DNA of 5,780 bases from Clostridia bacterium (GCA_017938645.1 JAGBBE010000082.1:1-5780), one strand, 5' to 3'. Numbered from the stretch's first letter, positions 1 to 5,766 are shown. The notes: generated from the letters alone by a model not told the origin. Program-made: numbers and translations.

Positions 1-2136
1 GAGCTCTTCCTTAAACTCGCGGGCGCTCTTGGCATAGCCGCGATTATTGTCCCTGCACCAGCCCTGATAGGCTGCATACACCTTCATGGCCGTGCAGTAT
101 CTGTACTTCTCGCCCCTGGGAACCGGTATCATGCAATCCTTAAAGAAGGTGATGACCGTGCTGTTCGTCTCCTGATAGCGGCGTCGATCCGCCTTGACGG
201 ATTCCGGTTCGGTGAAGCGATATCCATTGGCAATCACGCCCTTGAGCGCCGTCACCAGACGATATACGATGCCTTCCCGCTCAGAAAGCAGCTTATCCAG
301 CAGATGCTTGTCCTGCTTCTCCGGAGGAATCACGTTGACGCAGGGAACCTGCATGATGCGGTCGTATACCCACTGACCGTCGTCGCCGCCGAACTTCGGC
401 AGGCGATTCATGCAGAACCACAGCAGCCCTCCGAAGGTATATTCGAAGCTATTCTGTCCTTTGAACTCCGCAAAGAGGCTGTCGCCGCCTGTGCATTTCT
501 TGAAGGTTTTCAGTTCAGCCACCGTCAGAAAACTCATGTCCGAACTGCCTGCGAGACGCTTTCCATAGATACTGCCCGTACCGAACCTTGCTTCGATCTC
601 CGCCAGATCAATACCGATGAAGTTGCCTCTGCCCAGCAGATGCTCCACCAGAGATTTCAGGATGGACTTGCCCGTATCGCCGGGGCCGTACATAAACAGC
701 GCCTTCTTCATGCGCCAGCCCTTGATGTTGGACAGGCATACGCCGCTGAACTCCTCCAGCAGACGGATATGACCGCTGTTGCCTCCGGTCAGCATGCGCA
801 TGTAACGGTCGTAGACCGGCGTATCTATCGGCCTGCCGGGCCAGTTACATGGAATCTGGATGCTGGAATATACATCCGGACTGTGCGGCAGCAGCTTCAT
901 ATCCGGCAGATGCAGAAGTCCGTTCTGAAAATTGATGATGGTTTCATCGGCGTTCAGTTCTTCCTCCGAAACGAAGAAATTGTCCGTCAGCAGCAGTTCA
1001 TACACCTCGTTCAGCGTATGCGTCTTCACCAGATGCTCGTCGTAGTCGACGATATACTGCTTGATGACGCCCAGCATCATGGTGCGCGACATGAGCCGGT
1101 AAGCGCCGTCACGGTAGACATAACAGCGTGCGCCGCTCATGGCGTGATCCTGCACAAAGATATACCGGAGATTTTCCCGGATGAACTGCGCCAGCCGTGT
1201 TGAGCTCACGCATTCTGCGCCCGTTTTGGGATGGATGGCGATGAACGGGGGCTTCTCCTTCAGAGAATAGTGGTAAACGCCGCGCCTTGCCTCAATCGCA
1301 CACGAAATGGTGCTGTCCCGGTAGTCGGCGCGTTCCCACTTATCCTCGCGGTACAGCGCAGACTGACGGAAAATGGCGTCGATCAGCGCCGGGTTCGGTC
1401 CTGCACGAAAAGCGATGATGGCGCACAGTGCGGCGTCCGCCTCGGACCGGCTGCTATAACCGGTGATGTCGCCCTCGTCGAACAGGCGGGCAAACTTCGG
1501 CCCGTTCTTATCCCAACGCAGAGCTTCGATGATTTCTCCGATTCGCGGGTCGTCGTCGCTGATGGCATCCTCAACAGGTGTTAGAGATGACTCCGTATTC
1601 TTTCTACGGAGCATTTGCTCTTCCAGAAGGTCAAGCAGCGCCTCCGTACAGTCCGCCAGAGGCATATCCTGAACGATGTCGCCGGTAAACGCCGCAAAAC
1701 GGTTCGTCAGACCGCCGATATATACTTCCAGCCCATTGTACGGATTTTTGGTGTAGTACCGTTTATCCAGCTTTCCATCCTTGACGGGCAGTCTGCTCAG
1801 ATCACAGAATCCGTAGATATGCAACCCCTGTCCGCTGAAAGATTGCTCCGCATAGGCAGGGAACTGAACGAGCAGCTCCTTTACTGCAGGGTCATCCGGA
1901 GCAACGTGATCCTTGTCCAGAAAGAACATGCCTTCAGGGATAACAAAACCCACACCCGTATATCCGTGAAGCCGCATTGCTGCAGTCGCTTCATCAAATG
2001 TCACCCAGGTGTGGGCGTACTTTTCGTTTGTTCCCGTCGCGCCGCCGTTTGGCGCGCAGGGTATCTTGGTCATGCGACCGTCCTTCTCTCTGGCGTTCCA
2101 GCAGAGCCAACGAGTCATTTCCTTTATATTGTTCAT
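1..2136 (-). CDS. Phage/plasmid primase-helicase (PrimPol plus SF3/D5-type helicase), 3' end missing
   Basis: 712 codons run open to the left edge, so the C-terminus is missing. ATG at 2136 is directly preceded by an in-frame TAA, which fixes the start. Residues 1-160 look like an archaeo-eukaryotic primase-polymerase domain: FLDKDH (D74, D76) fits the catalytic DxD, SFSGQGLHI (99-107) fits the SGxGxH motif with H106, and LEVYIGG with a later TG (151-152) fits the third motif. Residues 212-285 carry the helical module common after such domains (SEADAAL, IFRQSALYREDKW). Residues 395-470 are D5_N-like. The SF3 helicase follows: Walker A GPGDTGKS (484-491), a GKRLAGSSDMS region (525-535), sensor-like CMNRLPKFGG with N577, and a likely arginine finger at R593. 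By family, it primes and unwinds DNA at the element's own origin. Last gene seen in the minus-strand cluster. The Walker A has D-T where N is usual at the position before GKS. Family assignment is secure; the specific element is not. Confidence 0.95.
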   Translation of the reverse strand, partial: MNNIKEMTRWLCWNAREKDGRMTKIPCAPNGGATGTNEKYAHTWVTFDEATAAMRLHGYTGVGFVIPEGMFFLDKDHVAPDDPAVKELLVQFPAYAEQSFSGQGLHIYGFCDLSRLPVKDGKLDKRYYTKNPYNGLEVYIGGLTNRFAAFTGDIVQDMPLADCTEALLDLLEEQMLRRKNTESSLTPVEDAISDDDPRIGEIIEALRWDKNGPKFARLFDEGDITGYSSRSEADAALCAIIAFRAGPNPALIDAIFRQSALYREDKWERADYRDSTISCAIEARRGVYHYSLKEKPPFIAIHPKTGAECVSSTRLAQFIRENLRYIFVQDHAMSGARCYVYRDGAYRLMSRTMMLGVIKQYIVDYDEHLVKTHTLNEVYELLLTDNFFVSEEELNADETIINFQNGLLHLPDMKLLPHSPDVYSSIQIPCNWPGRPIDTPVYDRYMRMLTGGNSGHIRLLEEFSGVCLSNIKGWRMKKALFMYGPGDTGKSILKSLVEHLLGRGNFIGIDLAEIEARFGTGSIYGKRLAGSSDMSFLTVAELKTFKKCTGGDSLFAEFKGQNSFEYTFGGLLWFCMNRLPKFGGDDGQWVYDRIMQVPCVNVIPPEKQDKHLLDKLLSEREGIVYRLVTALKGVIANGYRFTEPESVKADRRRYQETNSTVITFFKDCMIPVPRGEKYRYCTAMKVYAAYQGWCRDNNRGYAKSAREFKEEL

Positions 2137-2142
2137 TTATTT

Positions 2143-2152
2143 CCCCCCCTTT
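2143..2152 (-). promoter_or_regulatory. Unusual poly-G ribosome binding site of the primase gene
   Basis: On the minus strand AAAGGGGGGG lies 6 nt before the primase ATG. It contains AAGG but replaces the usual GGAGG core with seven Gs in a row. Pairing to anti-Shine-Dalgarno would be limited to the AAGG part plus G:U pairs, so initiation may be weaker than at the upstream genes. A G7 run is also length-unstable during replication, which could vary the spacing. Confidence 0.55.
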
Positions 2153-2239
2153 CTACGCCATGTCATTTGCATAATCTCCGAAAACAGATACAGGGGAAGC
2201 AGATGCCTCTGCAGCAGTGAATCCCTTCTTTTTTTCGGC
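2153..2239 (-). other. Protein-like in-frame tail after the ParB-like stop codon
   Basis: Directly after the TGA of the ParB-like gene (2242-2240), the same frame stays open for 28 codons and stops at TAG (2155-2153), only 16 nt before the primase ATG. The tail starts AEKKKGFTAAEASASPVSVF and ends GDYANDMA, an ordinary soluble-protein composition. It may be the lost end of a longer ParB-like protein, a readthrough extension, or chance: 28 codons without a stop is not rare. The alternative overlapping frame (ATG at 2243) gives a 26-residue cysteine-rich peptide that looks non-coding. Nothing else is seen in this 103-nt gap except the primase ribosome binding site. Confidence 0.4.
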
Positions 2240-3502
2240 TCATTGTTTTTCGAGTTCCTTTACATGATTGATGAACATTTCATGAGCCCGTTCCATTGTA
2301 TCAAGCAGGGCGTCCTCATAAATTCGCAGATTTTCCTTTGTAGCCATACCTTTGGTCATCATGCGGAGCGTGGTACCGACTGTAGCAAGGAAGGAGCTAG
2401 TCGCCACTTCCAGCACATTCATAACATGAGGCATCATCTCCGGCTCATCAGGGAGGGGTGTCACCACATGGATCGGCGCACCATTAAGCATGGCCATGCC
2501 GTTGACAGGATGCGGCTTCAATTGTCCGGATATGCTTTTATCCTTTGCCTTAAACGCCGCGCCGGTAGATTCTCTCAGCCGCACGACCTCATTGCGAAGC
2601 GCACGCAAATTTTCTTCGTAGGCACGGATTCTTCGTTCATATCCTTCGCATCGGGTGCGCATCTCACCCCGGGCCAGATTGACCTGCTGAACAGCATCGT
2701 TGTAACTCTCAAACAGCTGCCTGTAGATCGGATTCTCCATCAAGTGATCATGATCTGCGCCTTCGACGGTATGCACATTGCCTTCACTCTGGATCATGTG
2801 AGGCTTGAACACCCGATAGACTTCGATCTCCACCGGCTTTTCCTCAACAATAACATCAACGATCTTCTGATCTTGCGTTTCTGGAAGCTCCAGTTCAATC
2901 GCATCTCTGCGGTGTTTCTTCTCCGGCTGCTGCTTCTGTACAAGATCCATATAAGCTTTGCGTACAGTCATCTCGCCGCGACGGAGCCTGTCCTTGGTCT
3001 CTTCATCCGCCAAAGCCGACAGCTTGCGCACTTTATGAATTGTATCATGAGAAACGCCTGTCAGCTTAGCCAGCTTCTTATCCGTTCCTACGCCTTCCGT
3101 TTCACTTCTTCCAGAACGCTGGAAGAAGTCAGGCTGCGAATCAGCTTTCTTTCCTTGCCTGGAAAGCTGCTCCACATAAGGCGCATACTTGAGCGCGAGC
3201 TCTCCCTTTTGGAAATTATTCAGGTTTCTGCGTCCAAGCTGGTTCTGAAGCATCCAGATAATCACTGTTTCACGTTCGGAAAACTGCTTATCCTGTACCA
3301 TGAACGGAATACCATGCTTATGGCAAATCGCATATCGATTATGACCGTCAACAATGATGCCGTTCCATACAATCAGCGGCGATTCGCAGCCGTTGGCGAT
3401 GATGCTCTCTTCAAGCATTTCAAGCTCCTCCGTGGTCAGCGGAGGAATCAGATCCCGGAATTCGGGGTCTATGGTCAGCGTGTGAAGCGATTTCTCATTC
3501 AT
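2240..3502 (-). CDS. ParB-like N-terminal domain protein with HTH and coiled coil
   Basis: 420 aa. Residues 10-100 form a ParB/Srx-type domain: after a helix (TTEELEMLEESI) come SPLIVWNGIIVDGHNRYAIC (41-60) with the DGHNR core, then WMLQNQLGRRNLNNFQKGEL (83-102), typical of ParB-like proteins in phages and mobile elements. A helix-turn-helix fits KKLAKLTGVSHDTIHKVRKL (142-161). Residues 262-312 are charged and heptad-like, a probable coiled coil. Residues 350-420 are a helical C-terminal region not recognised. Chromosomal ParB uses this fold as a CTP-dependent DNA clamp; the canonical GERR-type motif is replaced here, so CTP use is uncertain. No ParA partner is visible. It lies between the 52-aa gene (12 nt away) and the primase, suggesting a role in origin recognition or replication control rather than classic partition. 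ATG at 3502 has AAAGGGA 7 nt upstream, overlapping the previous gene's TAA. A possible truncation is noted at its 3' end. Confidence 0.9.
   Translation of the reverse strand: MNEKSLHTLTIDPEFRDLIPPLTTEELEMLEESIIANGCESPLIVWNGIIVDGHNRYAICHKHGIPFMVQDKQFSERETVIIWMLQNQLGRRNLNNFQKGELALKYAPYVEQLSRQGKKADSQPDFFQRSGRSETEGVGTDKKLAKLTGVSHDTIHKVRKLSALADEETKDRLRRGEMTVRKAYMDLVQKQQPEKKHRRDAIELELPETQDQKIVDVIVEEKPVEIEVYRVFKPHMIQSEGNVHTVEGADHDHLMENPIYRQLFESYNDAVQQVNLARGEMRTRCEGYERRIRAYEENLRALRNEVVRLRESTGAAFKAKDKSISGQLKPHPVNGMAMLNGAPIHVVTPLPDEPEMMPHVMNVLEVATSSFLATVGTTLRMMTKGMATKENLRIYEDALLDTMERAHEMFINHVKELEKQ
3104..3129 (-). repeat. Perfect 11-bp hairpin inside the ParB-like gene
   Basis: ACTTCTTCCAG (3104-3114) and CTGGAAGAAGT (3119-3129) are exact reverse complements separated by 4 nt (AACG on plus, CGTT on minus). 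It encodes the DFFQRSGRS linker between the ParB-like domain and the HTH. No T-run follows on either strand, so it is not an intrinsic terminator. It could be a protein-binding site, an origin-type hairpin or an mRNA structure. The dyad is certain; a function is not. Confidence 0.6.
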
Positions 3503-3514
3503 AAATATATCCCT

Positions 3515-3673
3515 TTACGCAGTCTGCTTTTTCTTCTTTTCGGTCTTTTCGATGTTCTTCAGTGCAAAGTAGGGCGTAGGATCCATATAACCATATGAGC
3601 TGCGGATGGTCAGGTGATCTTCTTCCTTGCCTTTTTTCGCATTTGCTCGGGTTACGGCACGTGGCTTGCGCAT
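3515..3673 (-). CDS. Small basic protein, 52 aa, unknown function
   Basis: ATG at 3673 has a textbook AGGAGG (3683-3688) 9 nt upstream, and the frame ends in TAA at 3517-3515. The protein begins MRKPRAVTRANAKKGKEEDH, has a middle SSYGYMDPTPYFALKN and ends in a lysine-rich stretch (EKTEKKKKQTA). It has no cysteines, no signal peptide and no membrane segment. The charged ends suggest a DNA- or protein-binding accessory factor, but I do not recognise the family. It lies 54 nt after the excisionase-like gene and 12 nt before the ParB-like gene, whose ribosome binding site overlaps its stop codon, so translation of the two is probably coupled. The ribosome binding site and tight placement make it real despite its size. 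Confidence 0.8.
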   Translation of the reverse strand: MRKPRAVTRANAKKGKEEDHLTIRSSYGYMDPTPYFALKNIEKTEKKKKQTA

Positions 3674-3727
3674 AGATATACTCCTCCTATATACCGCTCC
3701 GGAAAACTTTCGTACATCAGAGCGGGG

Positions 3728-3919
3728 TCACCATTCGGTTTTCTGCCCTGTACGGGCAGTGGCCGACAGCCATTCGTGCAGGCTGTCAACTGGAATCAGG
3801 ATGCGTGTACCTACGCGCAGAACAGGGAATCCCGGCTTCCGGGTTAATTCGTATGCCTTCGCCAGACTAATTCCCATCTGTGCCGAAAGTTCCTGTACGC
3901 TGATAGTCATCTTATTCAC
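3728..3919 (-). CDS. Excisionase/AlpA-like HTH DNA-binding protein
   Basis: 63 aa, the usual size for small Xis/AlpA-type proteins. Residues 5-27 (TISVQELSAQMGISLAKAYELT) form the helix-turn-helix of the MerR-like HTH_17 group. PGFPVLRVGTRILIPVDSL (29-47) followed by HEWL is the characteristic wing and closing helix. Relatives bend DNA to direct excision by a tyrosine integrase, or activate satellite genes as AlpA does in P4-like elements; with no integrase in view the role cannot be chosen. GTG at 3919 is preferred because AGGAG (3928-3932) lies 8 nt upstream. The internal ATG at 3910 would be 17 nt away. First gene of the minus-strand cluster, directly downstream of the divergent promoter region. 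TGA stop at 3730-3728. Confidence 0.88.
   Translation of the reverse strand: MNKMTISVQELSAQMGISLAKAYELTRKPGFPVLRVGTRILIPVDSLHEWLSATARTGQKTEW
3743..3787 (-). repeat. Two tandem hairpins in the 3' end of the excisionase-like gene
   Basis: CTGCCC (3743-3748) pairs with GGGCAG (3754-3759) across 5 nt, and GACAGCC (3765-3771) pairs with GGCTGTC (3781-3787) across 9 nt. They fall just before the excisionase-like stop codon. Neither is followed by a T-run, so they do not look like terminators. They could affect mRNA stability between the first and second genes, or be incidental to the coding sequence. Confidence 0.4.
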
Positions 3920-3954
3920 AGTGGTTTCTCCTTTCGCAAAATTACCATTTGGGC

Positions 3955-3983
3955 TTGCTTGTGATCATATTATACTGTATAAT
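3955..3983 (+). promoter_or_regulatory. Sigma-A-type promoter for the zinc-ribbon gene
   Basis: A -35-like TTGCTT (3955-3960) and a perfect TATAAT (3978-3983) are separated by 17 nt. Transcription would start near 3990, leaving a leader of about 48 nt before the ATG at 4038. The -10 box overlaps the left arm of the inverted repeat beginning at 3979. Confidence 0.75.
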
Positions 3984-3996
3984 GTCATCATATCAA
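3969..3996 (-). promoter_or_regulatory. Sigma-A-type promoter for the replication cluster
   Basis: On the minus strand, TTGATA (3996-3991) and a perfect TATAAT (3974-3969) are separated by 16 nt. Transcription would start near 3962 and reach the GTG start at 3919 after a leader of about 43 nt. It lies on top of the opposing promoter, so RNA polymerase should not be able to occupy both at once. Confidence 0.75.
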
Positions 3997-4017
3997 AAGA
4001 ATGTACGATGACATTAT
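3979..4017. promoter_or_regulatory. 11-bp inverted repeat, likely operator
   Basis: ATAATGTCATC (3979-3989) and GATGACATTAT (4007-4017) are exact reverse complements with a 17-nt spacer, so equivalent bases are 28 bp apart, between two and three helical turns. The left arm covers most of the plus-strand -10 box and the spacer of the minus-strand promoter. The right arm sits in the early transcribed leader. A further partial match, GGTGACAT, begins at 4019. This layout fits a dimeric repressor or switch protein. As RNA, the arms would also form a stem only if transcription started upstream of 3979, which is not predicted. Confidence 0.7.
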
Positions 4018-4037
4018 CGGTGACATGGAGGATGGTT

Positions 4038-5069
4038 ATGTATAAGCCTCATGTAGATGTACTGAGCTTCGGAGAGATCGGCGGCGTAGGAGAAATGACC
4101 TATCGTACTGTGCGCTTTCCCCGTTATGAATTGCGGTACAAAAACGATACGGTGTTACTCTGTCCACGATACGAAGAAAACGAGCAGTTGATTGATCGGC
4201 AGGCAGATACCCTGCTGACCGGGCAGGAATTGCTCGTCAGTCTTTGCAATCTTTATCGTTCAATCAATGATCCGGCACGCAAAAATAATCACATTGACAT
4301 GATCGCTGAATGGTGCAGCCGCAATATTCATCCTTATCAGGTCAATTCTCTGTATGACCTTGCCAGCGATGCGGGATATGATTATGATTCCTATTCAGAT
4401 ATGATCATGCAGGACGGCATTTTTTCTGTGGATGACTTCATGCGCGATCTTGCGCCGTTATATCACACCACATGCCTTCACCATGCGCTGCTGCAGTTGA
4501 TCAGAGGTAATGACATATTTGCCAGAGAACTATACTATGAAGGAAGATTCACCGACGGCTATGCCTTCTTTGAAAAGTACAAACACACTCCTGCTGCTGA
4601 AAATAACCTCTGCTCGGATGATCTGCTGGCAGATATGATGGAAAATGCACAGGTGGAATCCTTTGAAAAATGCTATTCCGATGATCATCAGGAATTCCGG
4701 CATAATCCATTGCAGGATCTGGATTATTTGCACACTGCCCTCCTGTCCCTGTTCCCTGAATTCAAAATGAAATTGCGCAAAGATGCTAAAACAAAGCGCA
4801 TCCTGTTTGCAGCGGATGTTTATTCCGTATTTGATCTGGGGTGGTACGCATTGTCCCGTTCGGTTGCCAATGACGCTCCGGATTATGATCTTGATCCAAA
4901 CTCCATGTATAGTGACGGAACGCCCATGGCCTGTCTCCATTGTGGAAACTTTTTTATCCGCAGAGGGCCGCGTCAGCGATACTGTACGAATCCTTCCTGT
5001 CAGGCAGCCAGGCAGCGGATAAATCAGCGCAATCTGCGCGAACGCAGGAAACTACAACAGCAGCAATAA
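4038..5069 (+). CDS. Uncharacterised zinc-ribbon protein (DUF6076-like)
   Basis: 343 aa, function unknown. Start ATG at 4038 has GGAGG (4027-4031) 6 nt upstream; the in-frame ATG at 4032 touches the ribosome binding site and is rejected. Residues 1-290 are acidic and mostly helical with no motif I can name and no membrane segment. Residues 299-321 carry a four-cysteine zinc ribbon, C-x2-C-x13-C-x4-C (C299, C302, C316, C321; CLHCGNFF then RYCTNPSC), followed by a basic helix RQRINQRNLRERRK and a glutamine tail. From memory, this resembles proteins labelled DUF6076 in Clostridia, which share a C-terminal zinc finger; a search is needed to confirm the name. It is transcribed away from the replication cluster from an overlapping promoter, so a regulator of that cluster is one plausible role. 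A defence or host-takeover role is equally untested. The gene is intact and ends in TAA. Confidence 0.88.
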   Translation: MYKPHVDVLSFGEIGGVGEMTYRTVRFPRYELRYKNDTVLLCPRYEENEQLIDRQADTLLTGQELLVSLCNLYRSINDPARKNNHIDMIAEWCSRNIHPYQVNSLYDLASDAGYDYDSYSDMIMQDGIFSVDDFMRDLAPLYHTTCLHHALLQLIRGNDIFARELYYEGRFTDGYAFFEKYKHTPAAENNLCSDDLLADMMENAQVESFEKCYSDDHQEFRHNPLQDLDYLHTALLSLFPEFKMKLRKDAKTKRILFAADVYSVFDLGWYALSRSVANDAPDYDLDPNSMYSDGTPMACLHCGNFFIRRGPRQRYCTNPSCQAARQRINQRNLRERRKLQQQQ

Positions 5070-5076
5070 TACCCGA

Positions 5077-5105
5077 CAGCACCTTGTCATCAGCACAGGG
5101 TGCTG
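5077..5105 (+). terminator. Hairpin after the zinc-ribbon gene, weak terminator candidate
   Basis: CAGCACCTTGT (5077-5087) can pair with ACAGGGTGCTG (5095-5105) through 11 positions including one T-G wobble, around a 7-nt loop. It starts 7 nt after the stop codon, the usual place for a terminator. The following bases (CTTCCATGTG) are not a T-run, so termination may be inefficient or the hairpin may only protect the mRNA 3' end. Confidence 0.45.
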
Positions 5106-5166
5106 CTTCCATGTGATCGGTATTTTATCACCTCAGTACAAAAATAGAGTTCAAGTTAATATAAAA

Positions 5167-5230
5167 AATAGCCCTGAACACTTGGCGCAAGCAGCAAATC
5201 TACTGTAAAACGCAGGTGTTCAGGGCTATT
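5167..5230 (-). terminator. Long-stem hairpin with a T-tract on the minus strand
   Basis: AATAGCCCTGAACAC (5167-5181) and GTGTTCAGGGCTATT (5216-5230) are exact 15-bp reverse complements. Pairing continues inward through a G-T pair, T5183-A5214 and G5184-C5213, leaving a loop of about 28 nt that can be shortened by two more pairs across a one-base bulge. On the minus strand the stem runs into TTTTATATTAA, an intrinsic-terminator pattern. On the plus strand the following CTCATTTGCATTTG is a poorer tract. No minus-strand gene is visible to its right, so it could instead be the end of a small RNA, a backup plus-strand terminator or a mobile-element structure. Confidence 0.5.
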
Positions 5231-5343
5231 CTCATTTGCATTTGCCAATACCCCGGGGCCCGAATTTCGCGGAAATTTATGCGAGAGTGGGCCGCGGTCT
5301 CCTGCTGGTGAGGCACAGAGATTCGGATCCCCCCTTGGGGGCC

Positions 5344-5406
5344 GGGACTTCTCCAGAGCAAAGCGAAAAAGCCGACCACGCCGGTGGGACTTCTCCAGAG
5401 CAAAGC
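5344..5406. repeat. 21-bp direct repeat, two exact copies 42 bp apart
   Basis: The same 21 bases, starting GGGACTTCTCCAGAG and ending CAAAGC, occur at 5344-5364 and 5386-5406, so start-to-start distance is exactly twice the repeat length. Both copies are preceded by GCCGG. Reading the minus strand gives a repeated FALEKS peptide, but no supported gene covers it. It could be part of a larger interspersed repeat. Confidence 0.7.
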
Positions 5407-5717
5407 TCGAAAGGGAAACGGCGGCGCAGCAAAAAGCCTTCTTCTTATGCGCGTAGGGACGCTTGCCTGGGCGCAACATATCCCAAACTACGCCGAAACA
5501 ACGCTCTTTCTTATCTTGCTTTTTTGCCCAAGGCGAGCGAAACTGTGGTTGCGCCGGAGGAAAACCCCGCCGCGAAACCCCGCCGCCCCGCGCGGCCTCC
5601 CAAACGACCGTGACCGGCCCCCGGCCGTGCGCAAACCAGCGCGCGCTCCGAAACCCGGCGACCCCGCCCCAGCCTGCCTGCTCGAGAAGGCTCTCTGGGT
5701 GCCCCCAACGACCTACC

Positions 5718-5743
5718 CTTTCCGCTGGGCGCCCGGCGGAAAG
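5718..5743. repeat. 26-nt near-perfect dyad
   Basis: CTTTCCGCTGGGC (5718-5730) and GCCCGGCGGAAAG (5731-5743) are reverse complements at all but one position, where T5726 faces G5735. The arms touch, so as RNA the four central bases would form the loop. No T-run follows on either side, arguing against a terminator. It stands 23 nt before the ribosome binding site near the right edge and could structure that leader or bind a protein. Confidence 0.5.
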
Positions 5744-5766
5744 CCCGAAAAGGGAAAACGAAAAGA

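Noticed and set aside
304..1203. Long plus-strand open frame of 299 codons, with others at 1231-1584 and 1615-2220
   Set aside because: They lie opposite the primase-helicase, whose minus-strand frame carries clear catalytic motifs. The plus-strand peptides have no motifs and no ribosome binding sites.
2133..2172. Short leader frame (ATG at 2172, 11 codons) ending in TAA just before the primase ATG
   Set aside because: It has no ribosome binding site of its own, and the in-frame ParB-like tail explains the stretch better.
2009..3598. Plus-strand open frame of 529 codons
   Set aside because: It is antisense to the ParB-like gene and crosses several gene boundaries. Its composition is rich in H, R, F and L as expected for a shadow frame.
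3627..4037. N-terminal extension of the zinc-ribbon frame
   Set aside because: It would run through the divergent promoters and be antisense to the excisionase-like gene. GGAGG directly before 4038 fixes the start.
4530..4940. Minus-strand 136-codon frame
   Set aside because: Antisense shadow of the zinc-ribbon gene, without a ribosome binding site or recognisable motifs.
5110..5160. Minus-strand promoter (TTGAAC with TAAAAT) antisense to the zinc-ribbon gene
   Set aside because: The spacing is about 21 nt, too long for a sigma-A promoter, and better-spaced -10 candidates match poorly.
5290..5335. Possible tRNA 3' end as an integration target, from ATTCGGATCC resembling a T-arm
   Set aside because: The conserved A58 is replaced by G, and I find no matching acceptor, D or anticodon arms.
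5247..5340. Cluster of SmaI/ApaI/BamHI-type sites suggesting vector sequence
   Set aside because: Such sites are expected in GC-rich DNA and the order does not match a polylinker I recognise. A vector screen would settle it.
5300..5410. CRISPR array from the 21-bp repeats
   Set aside because: Only two copies, one 21-bp spacer and no cas genes, so there is no support for an array.
5156..5479. Minus-strand 107-codon frame with two FALEKS repeats
   Set aside because: No ribosome binding site; the peptide repeat comes from the DNA repeat, and the frame runs through the large hairpin.
5236..5613. Plus-strand 125-codon frame rich in P, R and K
   Set aside because: It has a TTG start without a ribosome binding site, and its composition follows from GC-rich repeat DNA.
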